Source: Pseudomonas helmanticensis (GTDB taxonomy: Bacteria > Pseudomonadota > Gammaproteobacteria > Pseudomonadales > Pseudomonadaceae). Taken from it: a DNA stretch of 64,000 nucleotides. The stretch covers positions 3,906,001 through 3,970,000 of the forward strand of contig NZ_FXUY01000001.1 of the NCBI RefSeq assembly GCF_900182985.1. The letters run 5' to 3'. Within the stretch, counting starts at the first letter, position 1; each line of letters begins with the position of its first letter. Shown piece by piece: positions 9,669-19,104 of the stretch. Both the position numbers and the translations under genes were made by a program. The notes beneath the pieces were generated by a model. The model ran no database searches. It saw only the letters and a program-made list of their open reading frames with translations, and was not told the origin of the DNA.

Positions 9669-10499
9669 CTAAACCACCGCCGCCCGCCGCTGCACAAACC
9701 GGTCAACGTACTCATCCGCCGGCGAATGCAGAATCTCGCGCGGCGTGCCGACCTGTATCAACTTCCCGTCCTTGAGAATCGCAATGCGGTTACCAATGCG
9801 CACCGCCTCATCCAGGTCGTGAGTGATGAAGACGATGGTCTTGTGCAACGTCTTTTGCAGCTCCAGCAACTGGTCCTGCATCTCGGCGCGGATCAGCGGG
9901 TCAAGCGCACTGAACGCTTCGTCCATCAGAATGATGTCGGTGTCCGCCGCCAAGGCCCGAGCCAAACCAACACGCTGGCGCATGCCGCCGGAGAGCTGGT
10001 GCGGGTATTTGTTTTCGTAGCCCTTCAGGCCCACGGTGTTGATCCAGTGCAGCGCACGTTCCGAGCACATTTGCTTGCTCTCGCCACGTACTTTCAGGCC
10101 GTAGGCGACGTTATCCAACACGGTCTTGTGCGGCAGCAGGCCGAAGCTCTGGAACACCATGCTGATCTTGTGCCGGCGAAATTCGCGCAGGGCGTCCATG
10201 TCGTATTGCAGGATGTCCACGCCGTCGACGAGGATCGCGCCGCTGGTCGGGTCGATCAGCCGATTGAAGTGACGCACCAAGGTTGATTTGCCGGAACCGG
10301 ACAGCCCCATGATAACGAAGATCTCGCCGGTGCCGATGCTCAGCGACAGGTCGTTCACACCAACCACGCATCCGGTTTCGCTCAGCACCTGATCCTTGGT
10401 CTTGCCCTGGCCGACCATGGCCAGTGCGTCCTTGGCGCGGTTGCCGAAAATCTTGAAGACGTTTTTGACTTCGATCTTGCTCACGGTTGCGTTGCTCAT
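9669..10499 (-). CDS. hutV: ABC transporter ATP-binding protein, histidine uptake (HutV)
   Basis: ATPase subunit of a quaternary-amine/proline-type importer assigned to histidine uptake by its place in the hut operon. 276 aa. Walker A GLSGSGKST at about residues 65-73, signature LSGGMRQR, Walker B IILMDEAFSALD and H-loop FITHDLDEA are all present. The insert between beta-strands near residues 25-45 (GKTKDQVLSETG) is typical of ProV-like ATPases; no C-terminal CBS pair is present, unlike E. coli ProV. Overlaps hutW by ATGA. Confidence 0.94.
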   Translation of the reverse strand: MSNATVSKIEVKNVFKIFGNRAKDALAMVGQGKTKDQVLSETGCVVGVNDLSLSIGTGEIFVIMGLSGSGKSTLVRHFNRLIDPTSGAILVDGVDILQYDMDALREFRRHKISMVFQSFGLLPHKTVLDNVAYGLKVRGESKQMCSERALHWINTVGLKGYENKYPHQLSGGMRQRVGLARALAADTDIILMDEAFSALDPLIRAEMQDQLLELQKTLHKTIVFITHDLDEAVRIGNRIAILKDGKLIQVGTPREILHSPADEYVDRFVQRRAAVV

Positions 10500-11347
10500 T
10501 TGCTCACCTCGTGCCGTGGCCGACCGTACGCCTGAGTAATGCGGTCGATGACCACTGCGAGAATCACGATCGCCAGACCGGCCTCAAGACCACGTCCGAC
10601 GTTGAGGGTCTGAATCCCCACCAACACATCTTCACCCAGGCCACGGGCGCCGATCATCGAGGCGATCACCACCATCGACAGGGCCATCATGGTGGTCTGG
10701 TTGATCCCGGCCATGATGCTCGGCAGGGCCAGCGGCAATTGCACGCCGAACAGTTGCTGCCAGCGGTTGGCGCCGAACGCATTAATGGCTTCCATCACTT
10801 CGCCGTCAACCTGGCGAATGCCCAGATCGGTCAGGCGAATCAGCGGCGGTGCGGCGTAGATCACGGTAGCGAAAATCGCCGGCACCTTGCCCAGACCGAA
10901 CAGCATCAGCACCGGAATCAGGTACACGAAACTTGGCATGGTTTGCATGATGTCGAGCAGCGGCATCAGCACCGAACGCAGGCGATTGCTGCGTGCCGAG
11001 AGAATCCCCAGCGGGATGCCGATCAGCACCGAAATGATCGTCGCGACCATCATCAGCGCCAGCGTCTGCATGAGTTTGTCCCACAAGCCGACAGCGCCGA
11101 CGAGGAACAACAGACCGACGATGACCGCTGTGGTCACCACCTTGCGCGTGGCGTGCCAGGCGACCACACCGACGATCGCCAGCATCAACCACCACGGCGC
11201 CGCACGCAGCAAGCCTTCGAGGTTGACGATGGCCCACAGCAGGGTGTCGGAGATATGACGGAACACATCACCGTAGTTGGTGACCAGTGAATCGACCCAA
11301 CCGTTGACCCAGTCGGCGATGGAAAAGGTAAAGCTCTCGGGAAACAT
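10496..11347 (-). CDS. hutW: ABC transporter permease, histidine uptake (HutW)
   Basis: Inner-membrane permease of the HutXWV importer, 283 aa, with at least five hydrophobic segments between about residues 45 and 265 and the EAA-type loop region EAINAFGANRWQQLFGVQLPLALPSIMAGI. ProW family. Stop overlaps the hutV start (ATGA); hutX lies 83 bases upstream. Confidence 0.94.
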   Translation of the reverse strand: MFPESFTFSIADWVNGWVDSLVTNYGDVFRHISDTLLWAIVNLEGLLRAAPWWLMLAIVGVVAWHATRKVVTTAVIVGLLFLVGAVGLWDKLMQTLALMMVATIISVLIGIPLGILSARSNRLRSVLMPLLDIMQTMPSFVYLIPVLMLFGLGKVPAIFATVIYAAPPLIRLTDLGIRQVDGEVMEAINAFGANRWQQLFGVQLPLALPSIMAGINQTTMMALSMVVIASMIGARGLGEDVLVGIQTLNVGRGLEAGLAIVILAVVIDRITQAYGRPRHEVSK

Positions 11348-11430
11348 AAGCGGCTCTCAATCAGAAATCTCAATCAAGCGATTACGGCATATCTCCCGGC
11401 CTGCCTCTCGGTTGGCCGGGAGGTATCGAC

Positions 11431-12399
11431 CTACAGCGCCGCGTCGATTTTCTTGGCTGCGTCGCCACTGACCCACGCATGCCAGACCTCAGGATGTTCC
11501 TTGAGGAAGATTTTCGCCAGTTTTGGCGACTCGATACGTTCCTTGGCCATGCGACCCAGGTTCTGGTTCAGCAGGTCGATCGGCAGGTTGACCTTTTCCA
11601 GTACGGCGACCAGTTCCGGCGCCTGTTCGTGGAAGGTTTTCGACAGGCCGACCTTGATGCTCACGGTCTTGTCGACGCCCGGTTTTTCTTCGAGTTTGAC
11701 CAGATCCACCTGACCCATCAGCGGGGTTGGCGACCAGTAGTAGAACAGGATCGGCTCGCCACGCTTGTAGCTCGACAGCACTGCCGCATCCAGCGCCGGC
11801 CCGGTGCCCGGACGGAAGTTGGTGTAGCTGCTTTCGAGACCGTAACTTTTCAGCATTTCGCTGTTGTCGAGTTCGCAGGTCCAGCCGGCCGGGCAATTAT
11901 AGAAACGGCCCTTGGAAGGCTCTTCGGCGTCCTTGAACACGGCGGCGTATTTGCCCAGGTCGGCGATGTTTTTCAGGTCCGGCGCTTTCGGCTCAAGCTT
12001 GCGCTTGGCGTCGCCTTCGATCACGTAACGCGGCACGTACCAGCCTTCGACAGCACCCACTACCGGAGCGCCGACACCGACAACCTTGCCGGCCTTCTCG
12101 GCCTTGTTCCAGACCTCGCTGCGACCGACCCACTCTTCGGCGAACACTTGAATATCGTTGCTGCTCAGCGCGTTTTCCATGGTGATGGAGTTGCCCGGCA
12201 AACTGTCGGTCTTGCAGTCGTAGCCCTTCTCCAGCACCACTTGCAGGACGTCGGTCAGGAGCATGCCGCTTTCCCAGTTCAGCCCGGCGAACTTCACCGG
12301 TTTGCCCGATTCGCACCAGCCGGCGGCTTGCGTTGCACCGGCACTGGCCAGCAGGCCCATGGACAGCAATGTGGTCAGCAGGGTCTTGTTCGATTTCAT
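11431..12399 (-). CDS. hutX: Substrate-binding protein, histidine uptake (HutX)
   Basis: Periplasmic binding component (OpuAC/ProX-like fold) of the HutXWV importer. Start set at ATG 12397-12399 with AGGAGCG upstream; the product (322 aa) begins MKSNKTLLTTLLSMG and has a signal peptide ending TQAAG near residues 23-25. Mature protein starts GWCESGKPVKFAGLNW. The family is best known for betaine and choline; histidine is inferred from operon membership and from the SBW25 precedent. Confidence 0.92.
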   Translation of the reverse strand: MKSNKTLLTTLLSMGLLASAGATQAAGWCESGKPVKFAGLNWESGMLLTDVLQVVLEKGYDCKTDSLPGNSITMENALSSNDIQVFAEEWVGRSEVWNKAEKAGKVVGVGAPVVGAVEGWYVPRYVIEGDAKRKLEPKAPDLKNIADLGKYAAVFKDAEEPSKGRFYNCPAGWTCELDNSEMLKSYGLESSYTNFRPGTGPALDAAVLSSYKRGEPILFYYWSPTPLMGQVDLVKLEEKPGVDKTVSIKVGLSKTFHEQAPELVAVLEKVNLPIDLLNQNLGRMAKERIESPKLAKIFLKEHPEVWHAWVSGDAAKKIDAAL

Positions 12400-12469
12400 T
12401 GTTGTGACGCTCCTAATCATGAATTGGCTTACGGCAGTCAAGAGGCATCCAGCCCTGTCCACGTCCAAA

Positions 12470-13942
12470 TCAGGCCTGCGCCGCAGCGCGACCGGCCCCG
12501 CTTGTTTTAGGTTGTACAACGCTGTTCTGCTCGACCGGCAGAATCAGTTGATCGGGTACCGCGCTGTGCCATTTTTTCGCGCACACGTAGTAGACGACGG
12601 CCGGCAACACCAGACCGATGATCCAGGAGATATCCACATCACCGAGAGCAGCCACCAGTGGACCGGTGTAGAACTTGGTAGAGATGAACGGCAACTGCAC
12701 CAGCACGCCGAACACGTAGACGCTGATGCCGAGCAGGTTCCAGCGCCCGTAGCGACCGTTCGGATCAGCCAGTGCTGGCACGTCATAGCGCTCGCGGGTG
12801 ATGCAGTAGTAGTCGACCAGGTTGATCGCGCTCCACGGGGTGAAAAAGGCGAGCAGGAACAGGATGAAAGACTTGAACGCACCGAGGAACGAGTGCTGGC
12901 CGAGCAGTGCGATCAGCGTCGCCGTGCCAACGATCACCAGCACGAACACCAGACGCTGCAGGCGCGTAACGGTCAGGTGACCTTTGAAACCACTGATGAT
13001 GGTCGCGATGCACATGAAGCTGCCGTAGGAGTTCAGTGTCGAGATGGTCACCTTGCCGAACGCGATGCTGAAGTACAGCAGCGCGGCAGTGGCACCGGTG
13101 CCGCCCAGACCGACAATGTAGGCAACTTCGTGGCCGGCGAACTGGCCGTTGGCAGAAGCCGCGGCAAACACGCCGAGCACCATCGCCACTTGCGCGCCAA
13201 CCACAGAACCCAGGCCGGCGGCAAAGAAGGTTTTTACCGCCGAAGTCTTGTTCGGCAGGTAACGGGAATAGTCAGCCACGTAAGGGCCGAAAGCGATCTG
13301 CCAGGACGCGGCAAGCGATACCGCGAGCAGGAAGCTGCTCCAGCTGAAGTGACGGATTTGCAGAAGTGCGCTGACGTCAACCTGACTGATCAGACGGCTG
13401 AACAGATAAACGAAAGCGATCACGCCGATGACACTGGCGACCCGACCGATCCAGTGGATCACCCGATACCCGAGCACCGTGACCACCACGATGACACTGG
13501 CGAACAGCAGGATGCCAACGGTGTCGCTGACACCAAACAATTGGCCCAGCGCCTGACCGGAAAGGACCGTGCCCGTCGCGGTAAAGCCCAGGTACATCAG
13601 GCACACCAGCACGATCGGGATCGCCGCGCCATAAACGCCGAACTGTACACGGCTGGAGATCATCTGCGGCAGGCCGAGTTTCGGCCCTTGCGCGGCGTGC
13701 AGCGCCATCACGCCACCGCCGAGCAATTGACCGATCAACAGACCGATCAGCGACCAGAACACATCACCACCGAGCACCACGGCCAAGGCCCCGGTGACAA
13801 TCGCAGTGATTTGCAGGTTGGCACCCATCCACAGGGTGAATTGGCTGAACAGACGACCGTGTCTTTCCGCTTCCGGGATGTAGTCGATCGAACGCCTTTC
13901 GATCAACGGTTTGTTGCTTGCACGATCGGTGTTGACAGCCAT
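12470..13942 (-). CDS. hutTu: NCS1-family permease, probable urocanate transporter
   Basis: 490-aa cytosine-permease/NCS1 family membrane protein with about twelve hydrophobic segments; the N-terminal region NLQITAIVTGALAVVLGGD and the FGPYVADYSRYLP stretch are typical of CodB-like carriers. Its place directly after hutU, before hutXWV, matches the gene called hutTu (urocanate uptake) in P. fluorescens SBW25; substrate is inferred from that, not seen. ATG at 13940-13942 with GAGG upstream. Confidence 0.9.
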   Translation of the reverse strand: MAVNTDRASNKPLIERRSIDYIPEAERHGRLFSQFTLWMGANLQITAIVTGALAVVLGGDVFWSLIGLLIGQLLGGGVMALHAAQGPKLGLPQMISSRVQFGVYGAAIPIVLVCLMYLGFTATGTVLSGQALGQLFGVSDTVGILLFASVIVVVTVLGYRVIHWIGRVASVIGVIAFVYLFSRLISQVDVSALLQIRHFSWSSFLLAVSLAASWQIAFGPYVADYSRYLPNKTSAVKTFFAAGLGSVVGAQVAMVLGVFAAASANGQFAGHEVAYIVGLGGTGATAALLYFSIAFGKVTISTLNSYGSFMCIATIISGFKGHLTVTRLQRLVFVLVIVGTATLIALLGQHSFLGAFKSFILFLLAFFTPWSAINLVDYYCITRERYDVPALADPNGRYGRWNLLGISVYVFGVLVQLPFISTKFYTGPLVAALGDVDISWIIGLVLPAVVYYVCAKKWHSAVPDQLILPVEQNSVVQPKTSGAGRAAAQA

Positions 13943-13973
13943 GATTCAACCTCTGTGGATTGTTAGATTCTCT

Positions 13974-14052
13974 GTAGGAGCTGCCGCAGGCTGCGATCTT
14001 TTGATCTTGAAAAACCAACATCAAAAGATCGCAGCCTGCGGCAGCTCCTACA
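13974..14052. repeat. REPIN, family A
   Basis: Inverted pair of the GTAGGAGCTGCCGCAGGCTG variant between hutU and the NCS1 permease, inside the operon. Here both arms read GCAGG where most copies read GAAGG, so the two arms have stayed matched. Confidence 0.93.
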
Positions 14053-14064
14053 GGGCTTTTGCGT

Positions 14065-15747
14065 TTATTTACCGGTGATCATCGGCAGGTTCAGGCCCTG
14101 TTGCTTGGCGCAGTCGATGGCGATCTGGTAACCGGCATCGGCGTGGCGCATAACGCCGGTGGCCGGGTCGTTGTGCAGTACGCGCGCAATGCGCTCGGCC
14201 GCTTCATCCGTACCGTCGCAGACAATCACCATGCCCGAGTGCTGCGAAAAGCCCATGCCGACGCCGCCGCCGTGGTGCAGGGAGACCCAGGTCGCGCCGC
14301 TCGCGGTATTCAGCAGAGCGTTGAGCAGTGGCCAGTCGGATACGGCGTCGGAACCGTCCTGCATCGATTCGGTTTCACGGTTCGGGCTGGCGACCGAGCC
14401 GGAGTCGAGGTGGTCACGACCGATCACGATTGGTGCGGACAATTCACCGCTGCGGACCATCTCGTTGAAGGCCAGACCAAGCTTGGCGCGCAGGCCCAGA
14501 CCGACCCAGCAGATACGTGCCGGCAAACCCTGGAAGCTGATGCGCTCGCGGGCCATGTCCAGCCAGTTGTGCAGATGGGCGTCGTCCGGGATCAGCTCTT
14601 TGACCTTGGCGTCGGTTTTGTAGATGTCTTGCGGATCGCCCGACAGTGCCGCCCAACGGAACGGGCCGATGCCACGGCAGAACAGCGGACGGATGTAGGC
14701 CGGTACGAAACCCGGGAAGTCGAACGCGTTTTCGACGCCTTCTTCCTGCGCCATCTGACGAATGTTGTTGCCGTAGTCGAAGGTCGGAATGCCTTGCTTC
14801 TGGAATTCCAGCATGGCTTTTACGTGCACGGCCATCGACTGCTTGGCGGCTTTGATCACAGCGGCAGGTTCGGTCTTGGCGCGGGCGCGGTATTCGTCCC
14901 AGGTCCAGCCGGCAGGCAGGTAACCGTTGAGCGGGTCGTGGGCGCTGGTCTGGTCGGTGACCATGTCCGGGCGCACACCGCGCTTAACCAGTTCCGGAAG
15001 GATTTCTGCGGCGTTACCCAGCAGCGCGATGGAGATCGCTTTGCCTTCTTTGGTGTATTTGTCGATGCGCGCCAGGGCGTCGTCGAGATCTGTCGCTTGC
15101 TCGTCGACGTAACGGCTTTTCAGGCGGAAATCGATGCTGACTTGTTGGCATTCGATGTTCAGCGAGCATGCGCCAGCCAGGGTTGCAGCCAGAGGTTGCG
15201 CGCCGCCCATACCACCGAGACCTGCGGTCAGGACCCACTTGCCGGTGAGGTTGTCGTTGTAGTGCTGGCGACCGGCCTCAACGAAGGTTTCGTAGGTGCC
15301 TTGAACGATGCCCTGGCTGCCGATGTAGATCCAGCTGCCGGCGGTCATCTGGCCGTACATGGCCAGGCCTTTGGCGTCGAGTTCGTTGAAGTGTTCCCAG
15401 CTCGCCCAGTGCGGCACGAGGTTGGAGTTGGCGATCAGTACGCGCGGGGCGTTGCTGTGGGTTTTGAACACGCCGACCGGCTTGCCGGATTGCACCAGCA
15501 GGGTCTCGTCGTCATTCAGGTTGGTCAGGCTCTCGACGATCTTGTCGTAGCACTCCCAGTTACGCGCGGCGCGACCGATACCACCGTAAACCACCAGTTC
15601 TTTCGGGTTCTCGGCGACTTCCGGGTCGAGGTTGTTCATCAGCATGCGCAGCGGCGCTTCGGTCAGCCAGCTCTTGGCGGTCAGCTTGTTGCCACGGGCG
15701 GCACGGATTTCAACATCACGGAATTTTGTACGGTTGTTGTCAGTCAC
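14065..15747 (-). CDS. hutU: Urocanate hydratase
   Basis: NAD-dependent conversion of urocanate to imidazolonepropionate, second step of histidine degradation. 560 aa. GTG start at 15745-15747 preceded by AGGAG at 8 bases. Visible features: [22 protein letters not shown] (NAD site, about residues 175-185), the cysteine in ARICWVGLG (about residue 411) and the histidine-rich [16 protein letters not shown]. First gene of the long hut operon, behind a sigma54 promoter and HutC operator. Confidence 0.97.
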   Translation of the reverse strand: MTDNNRTKFRDVEIRAARGNKLTAKSWLTEAPLRMLMNNLDPEVAENPKELVVYGGIGRAARNWECYDKIVESLTNLNDDETLLVQSGKPVGVFKTHSNAPRVLIANSNLVPHWASWEHFNELDAKGLAMYGQMTAGSWIYIGSQGIVQGTYETFVEAGRQHYNDNLTGKWVLTAGLGGMGGAQPLAATLAGACSLNIECQQVSIDFRLKSRYVDEQATDLDDALARIDKYTKEGKAISIALLGNAAEILPELVKRGVRPDMVTDQTSAHDPLNGYLPAGWTWDEYRARAKTEPAAVIKAAKQSMAVHVKAMLEFQKQGIPTFDYGNNIRQMAQEEGVENAFDFPGFVPAYIRPLFCRGIGPFRWAALSGDPQDIYKTDAKVKELIPDDAHLHNWLDMARERISFQGLPARICWVGLGLRAKLGLAFNEMVRSGELSAPIVIGRDHLDSGSVASPNRETESMQDGSDAVSDWPLLNALLNTASGATWVSLHHGGGVGMGFSQHSGMVIVCDGTDEAAERIARVLHNDPATGVMRHADAGYQIAIDCAKQQGLNLPMITGK

Positions 15748-15879
15748 GAAAAAGACTCCTCAGCGATCAATTCAAACCAACCCTGGCAGTGGGCAAGTGG
15801 CCTGCGCGCTTCGATGCGCGACAAGCGAATCAGTGGACGCTGCGGAGAGTCTCGAGCGACTCATACGCATACGTCTTTA

Positions 15880-15893
15880 CTTGTACATACAAG
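15880..15893. promoter_or_regulatory. HutC operator at the hutU promoter
   Basis: CTTGTACATACAAG is an inverted repeat (CTTGTA / TACAAG) containing TGTA-N2-TACA, the palindrome known for HutC. It lies where transcription from the sigma54 promoter at 15898-15913 should start (about 15886-15888), so a bound repressor would block initiation; urocanate would release it. Confidence 0.75.
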
Positions 15894-15897
15894 CATA

Positions 15898-15913
15898 TGC
15901 AATCAAGCGGCCA
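15898..15913 (-). promoter_or_regulatory. Sigma54 promoter of hutU operon
   Basis: Minus-strand TGGCCGCTTGATTGCA has GG and GC at the exact -24/-12 spacing of sigma54 promoters (consensus TGGCACG-N4-TTGCA). It lies about 140 bases upstream of the hutU start. In SBW25 the hutU-G operon is reported to be sigma54-dependent and activated by CbrB. The rest of the 480-base hutU-hutD gap holds a family D repeat; no gene is seen in it. Confidence 0.8.
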
Positions 15914-16112
15914 ACTTGCTGGAGAGGCGTCCAAGAAAAATCGCGGGCAGGGCTGGAGAGCGCCTGAATCAAGGGTTCAGGCGTGGATGAAATTTTTCGC
16001 GGAGAGATTTTGTGCGGTCGGGGCTTGGTTGGATGAGCGTGGTTTTGCGCCACGCTGGGGCGTTCGGTAACAAGTTGGTGCGAGGATGGAAACAGGAAGT
16101 GTGAATGCAATT

Positions 16113-16216
16113 GTGGCGAGGGGATTTATCCCCGTTGGGTCGCGAAGCGGCGCCATTTTTCGATTGGAAGAAGCGGGGCTGCTGCGCAGCCCAACGGGGA
16201 TAAATCCCCTCGCCAC
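16113..16216. repeat. Family D palindrome (GTGGCGAGGGGATTTATCCC)
   Basis: Inverted repeat with arms GTGGCGAGGGGATTTATCCC and the reverse complement, core of about 45 bases containing smaller GC-rich dyads. It is the only copy of this family in the window. It sits 3' of hutD and upstream of the hutU promoter. Confidence 0.88.
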
Positions 16217-16227
16217 AGGGGTTGTGT

Positions 16228-16797
16228 TCAGTTTTGGAGGAGTTCGATTACGCAGCAAGGGGCATTGGTGGATATTTCGATCAGGCCACTGTTACCGTCC
16301 AGTTGCAGGCAATCATGGCAACCGAGTTGCGAAACGCTGTCACCGACCTGAACTTCCAACAATTCACTGACACTGAACACCAACACCGTCCCCGCCGAGC
16401 TGAAGAATCGCTGCTCACCGTCCAGCCACTGCAACCGCGCGCTATAACGCTGCGGCGCATAGATCAGGTTGAAATCGCGAATCGCACCGCCAAGCAGCGT
16501 GCACGAAACCTGGCTTTCGCCACTGAAGGCAAACGGGTCGAGCGGTAACAGCGGCCGCGTATCGTCACCGTCGACACACAAGGTCATGCCATCACCCTGC
16601 AACACGGTGATCACCCGCTGATAGCCAGCGAACGTCGAAAACCCGCCCGACTCGGCGATGTCGGCAATCGACAGGCGCCAGCCAAAACCATCCAGCCCGG
16701 CACCGGCGTCACGGGTGATTTCTTCGGTGCTGCCGCCGCCGTTTTTCCACGGCATGCGCGGGTAACCCTCAGCGCGTAAAACCTTAAGTGCGCTCAT
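16228..16797 (-). CDS. hutD: HutD family protein
   Basis: 189-aa cupin-fold HutD protein (begins MSALKVLRAEGYPRMPWKNGGG, with the conserved PWKNGGGST-EI motif). In SBW25 HutD is described as a governor that caps hut expression independently of HutC. Translation is coupled to hutC by an ATGA overlap. Downstream lies the hutU promoter region, so hutCD is its own transcript. Confidence 0.94.
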   Translation of the reverse strand: MSALKVLRAEGYPRMPWKNGGGSTEEITRDAGAGLDGFGWRLSIADIAESGGFSTFAGYQRVITVLQGDGMTLCVDGDDTRPLLPLDPFAFSGESQVSCTLLGGAIRDFNLIYAPQRYSARLQWLDGEQRFFSSAGTVLVFSVSELLEVQVGDSVSQLGCHDCLQLDGNSGLIEISTNAPCCVIELLQN

Positions 16798-17543
16798 TTA
16801 TGGAACCGACCTTCCAGACGATGACGAGAACCCGGGTGAATCAAACGTGCAGCGGTCACCGGCTGACGCCCCGACCACGTGCGACGACGAATCAACAAGC
16901 AAGGCTCGCCCTTCTCGATCTGCAACAACTTGCACTCGGACGATTCAGCGAGGATCGCTTCGACCACGTGTTCGCCTTCGGTCAGCGGCGCGACCTGGTT
17001 CAAATAGGCGTACGGCGTTTGCAGAGTGAAGTCCTGCTTGAGGTATTCCGGGGCGACCAGCGCGTTGACGAAACGGTCTTCGATTTGCACCGGAATGTCG
17101 TTTTCGTAATGCACGATCAGCGAGTGGAACACCTTCTGCCCTTCACGCATGTCCAGCGCCAGTGCGCGCTCGGAACCGGCGGCCTCTTCTTCGAGGGTGA
17201 TCACCTGGCAGGTGTGGCGATGGCCACGGGAGGCGATTTCGTCGGCGATGTTGTGCACTTCGAACAGCGCGGACTGGCTCTTCGGCTCGGCGACGAACGT
17301 GCCGACGCCTTGCATGCGCACCAACAGGCCGTCGGCGGTCATCTCGCGCAGGGCGCGGTTGATGGTCATGCGGCTGAAACCGAGTTGGTTGACCAGCTCG
17401 CTTTCGGACGGCACGCGGTAGTGCGGCGGCCAGTTTCCGCTGTCGATCTGCTGGGTGATCATCTGTTTGACGCGGGCGTACAAGGGCGCCGGACTGTCGC
17501 CCATGTTCGCGGCCAACGGGGAGACTGGAGGCGGAGTCGGCAC
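16794..17543 (-). CDS. hutC: Histidine utilisation repressor, GntR family
   Basis: Urocanate-responsive repressor. 249 aa from a GTG at 17541-17543 (AGGGATC upstream); an internal ATG at 17504 (MGDSPAPLYARVKQM) is an alternative start. Winged HTH at about residues 22-88 with VPSESELVNQLGFSRMTINRALREM, followed by a UTRA effector domain ending SRHRLEGRFHK. Divergent from hutF; the operator at 17609-17624 lies between them, allowing autoregulation. Confidence 0.95.
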   Translation of the reverse strand: MPTPPPVSPLAANMGDSPAPLYARVKQMITQQIDSGNWPPHYRVPSESELVNQLGFSRMTINRALREMTADGLLVRMQGVGTFVAEPKSQSALFEVHNIADEIASRGHRHTCQVITLEEEAAGSERALALDMREGQKVFHSLIVHYENDIPVQIEDRFVNALVAPEYLKQDFTLQTPYAYLNQVAPLTEGEHVVEAILAESSECKLLQIEKGEPCLLIRRRTWSGRQPVTAARLIHPGSRHRLEGRFHK

Positions 17544-17608
17544 GGTTGATCCCTGTTCTTTGGATGAAAGTGGCTAGCTTGCCGGAGTTTACCGAGCAGG
17601 CAAACGTC

Positions 17609-17624
17609 TGTATATGTATATACA
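17609..17624. promoter_or_regulatory. HutC operator between hutC and hutF
   Basis: TGTATATGTATATACA contains the perfect TGTA-TA-TACA palindrome (17615-17624) and an overlapping half copy. It lies in the 107-base gap between the divergent hutC and hutF starts, 27 bases before the hutF ATG, so it can control both. Confidence 0.78.
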
Positions 17625-17650
17625 AATAACACACGATGGGGTGCTGAACC

Positions 17651-19015
17651 ATGTCCGCCTTCTTTGCCGAACGCGCGCTGCTGCCTAACGGATGGGCCAA
17701 CAATGTACGTCTTGAGGTCAGCGCCGAGGGCCTGCTGACCCGAATCCAGGCCGATTCCACCGCAGATGGCGCCGAACGGTTGAGCGGCCCGCTGCTGCCA
17801 GGGATGCCCAATCTGCACTCCCACGCGTTCCAGCGGGCGATGGCCGGACTGGCTGAAGTGGCCGGTAATCCGAACGACAGTTTCTGGACCTGGCGCGATC
17901 TGATGTATCGGCTCGTCGGAAAAATCAGCCCGGATCAGCTCGGCGTGATCGCCCGTCAGCTGTACATCGAAATGCTCAAGGCTGGTTACACATCCGTCGC
18001 CGAATTTCACTATGTGCATCACGACAGCAACGGTCAGCCTTACGCCGATCCGGCTGAACTGGCGCTGCGCATCAGTCAGGCCGCTAGCGAAAGCGGTATC
18101 GGTCTGACCCTGCTGCCGGTGCTCTACAGCCACTCCGGTTTTGGCGGCCAGACGCCGAATGATGGCCAGCGCCGTTTCATCAACAGCACCGAAAACTACC
18201 TGAATCTGCAAGCGCGTTTGCAGCCAATGCTCGCGCAGCAAAAGGCGCAATCGCTGGGCCTGTGCTTCCACTCATTGCGCGCGGTGACGCCGCAGCAGAT
18301 CAGCGAAGTGCTGGCGGCCAGCGACAAGCAATGCCCAGTGCACATTCACATCGCTGAACAGCAGAAGGAAGTCGACGACTGCCTGAGCTGGAGCGGTCGG
18401 CGTCCGCTGCAATGGCTGTACGAAAACACCGAAGTCGATCAGCGCTGGTGTCTGGTTCATGCGACCCACGCCAACCCGGAAGAAGTCACGCTGATGGCCA
18501 AGAGTCGCGCCATCGCCGGTTTGTGCCTGACCACTGAGGCGAATCTGGGCGACGGGATTTTCCCGGCAGTGGATTTCCTCGCTCAGGGCGGGCGCATGGG
18601 CATTGGTTCCGACAGCCATGTCTCGCTCAGCGTGGTGGAGGAATTGCGCTGGCTGGAATACGGCCAGCGTCTGCGTGATCAGCGGCGTAACCGTTTGTAT
18701 GGCGCGGATCAGCCGATGGTCGGGCGCACGTTGTATGACGCAGCGCTGGACGGTGGTGCGCAGGCGTTGGGGCAGCCGATTGGTGCGCTAGAAGTTGGCA
18801 AGCGTGCGGACTGGATCGTGCTCGATGGCAATGATCCGTATCTGGCGACGGCGAGCGGTGACGGGATTCTGAATCGCTGGTTGTTTGCCGGTGGCGATCG
18901 GCAGGTGCGCGATGTGCTGGTCAATGGCCAGTGGGTGGTGCGCGATGGACGGCATGCTGGCGAAGAAGACAGCGCCCGCGCGTTCACCCAGGTCCTGCGC
19001 GACCTTTTAGGTTAA
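17651..19015 (+). CDS. hutF: Formimidoylglutamate deiminase
   Basis: Releases ammonia from N-formimino-L-glutamate to give N-formylglutamate (fourth step of the five-step pathway). 454 aa, amidohydrolase superfamily. The metal motif NLHSHAFQR is at residues 54-62 (His56, His58); later ligands appear in VHIHIAEQQKE and HATHANPEE and in GIGSDSHVS. ATG at 17651 with only a weak upstream GGGG. Monocistronic; REPIN follows. Divergent from hutCD. Confidence 0.96.
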   Translation: MSAFFAERALLPNGWANNVRLEVSAEGLLTRIQADSTADGAERLSGPLLPGMPNLHSHAFQRAMAGLAEVAGNPNDSFWTWRDLMYRLVGKISPDQLGVIARQLYIEMLKAGYTSVAEFHYVHHDSNGQPYADPAELALRISQAASESGIGLTLLPVLYSHSGFGGQTPNDGQRRFINSTENYLNLQARLQPMLAQQKAQSLGLCFHSLRAVTPQQISEVLAASDKQCPVHIHIAEQQKEVDDCLSWSGRRPLQWLYENTEVDQRWCLVHATHANPEEVTLMAKSRAIAGLCLTTEANLGDGIFPAVDFLAQGGRMGIGSDSHVSLSVVEELRWLEYGQRLRDQRRNRLYGADQPMVGRTLYDAALDGGAQALGQPIGALEVGKRADWIVLDGNDPYLATASGDGILNRWLFAGGDRQVRDVLVNGQWVVRDGRHAGEEDSARAFTQVLRDLLG

Positions 19016-19021
19016 GAAAAG

Positions 19022-19100
19022 CAAAAGATCGCAGCCTTCGGCAGCCCCTACAGGGTGAGCACTTTCCCATGTAGGAGTTGCCGAAGGCTGCGATCTTTTC
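19022..19100. repeat. REPIN, family A
   Basis: Inverted REP pair between the convergent hutF and lipocalin genes, filling the entire 89-base gap; a likely transcript boundary for both. Confidence 0.92.
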
Positions 19101-19104
19101 GCGC

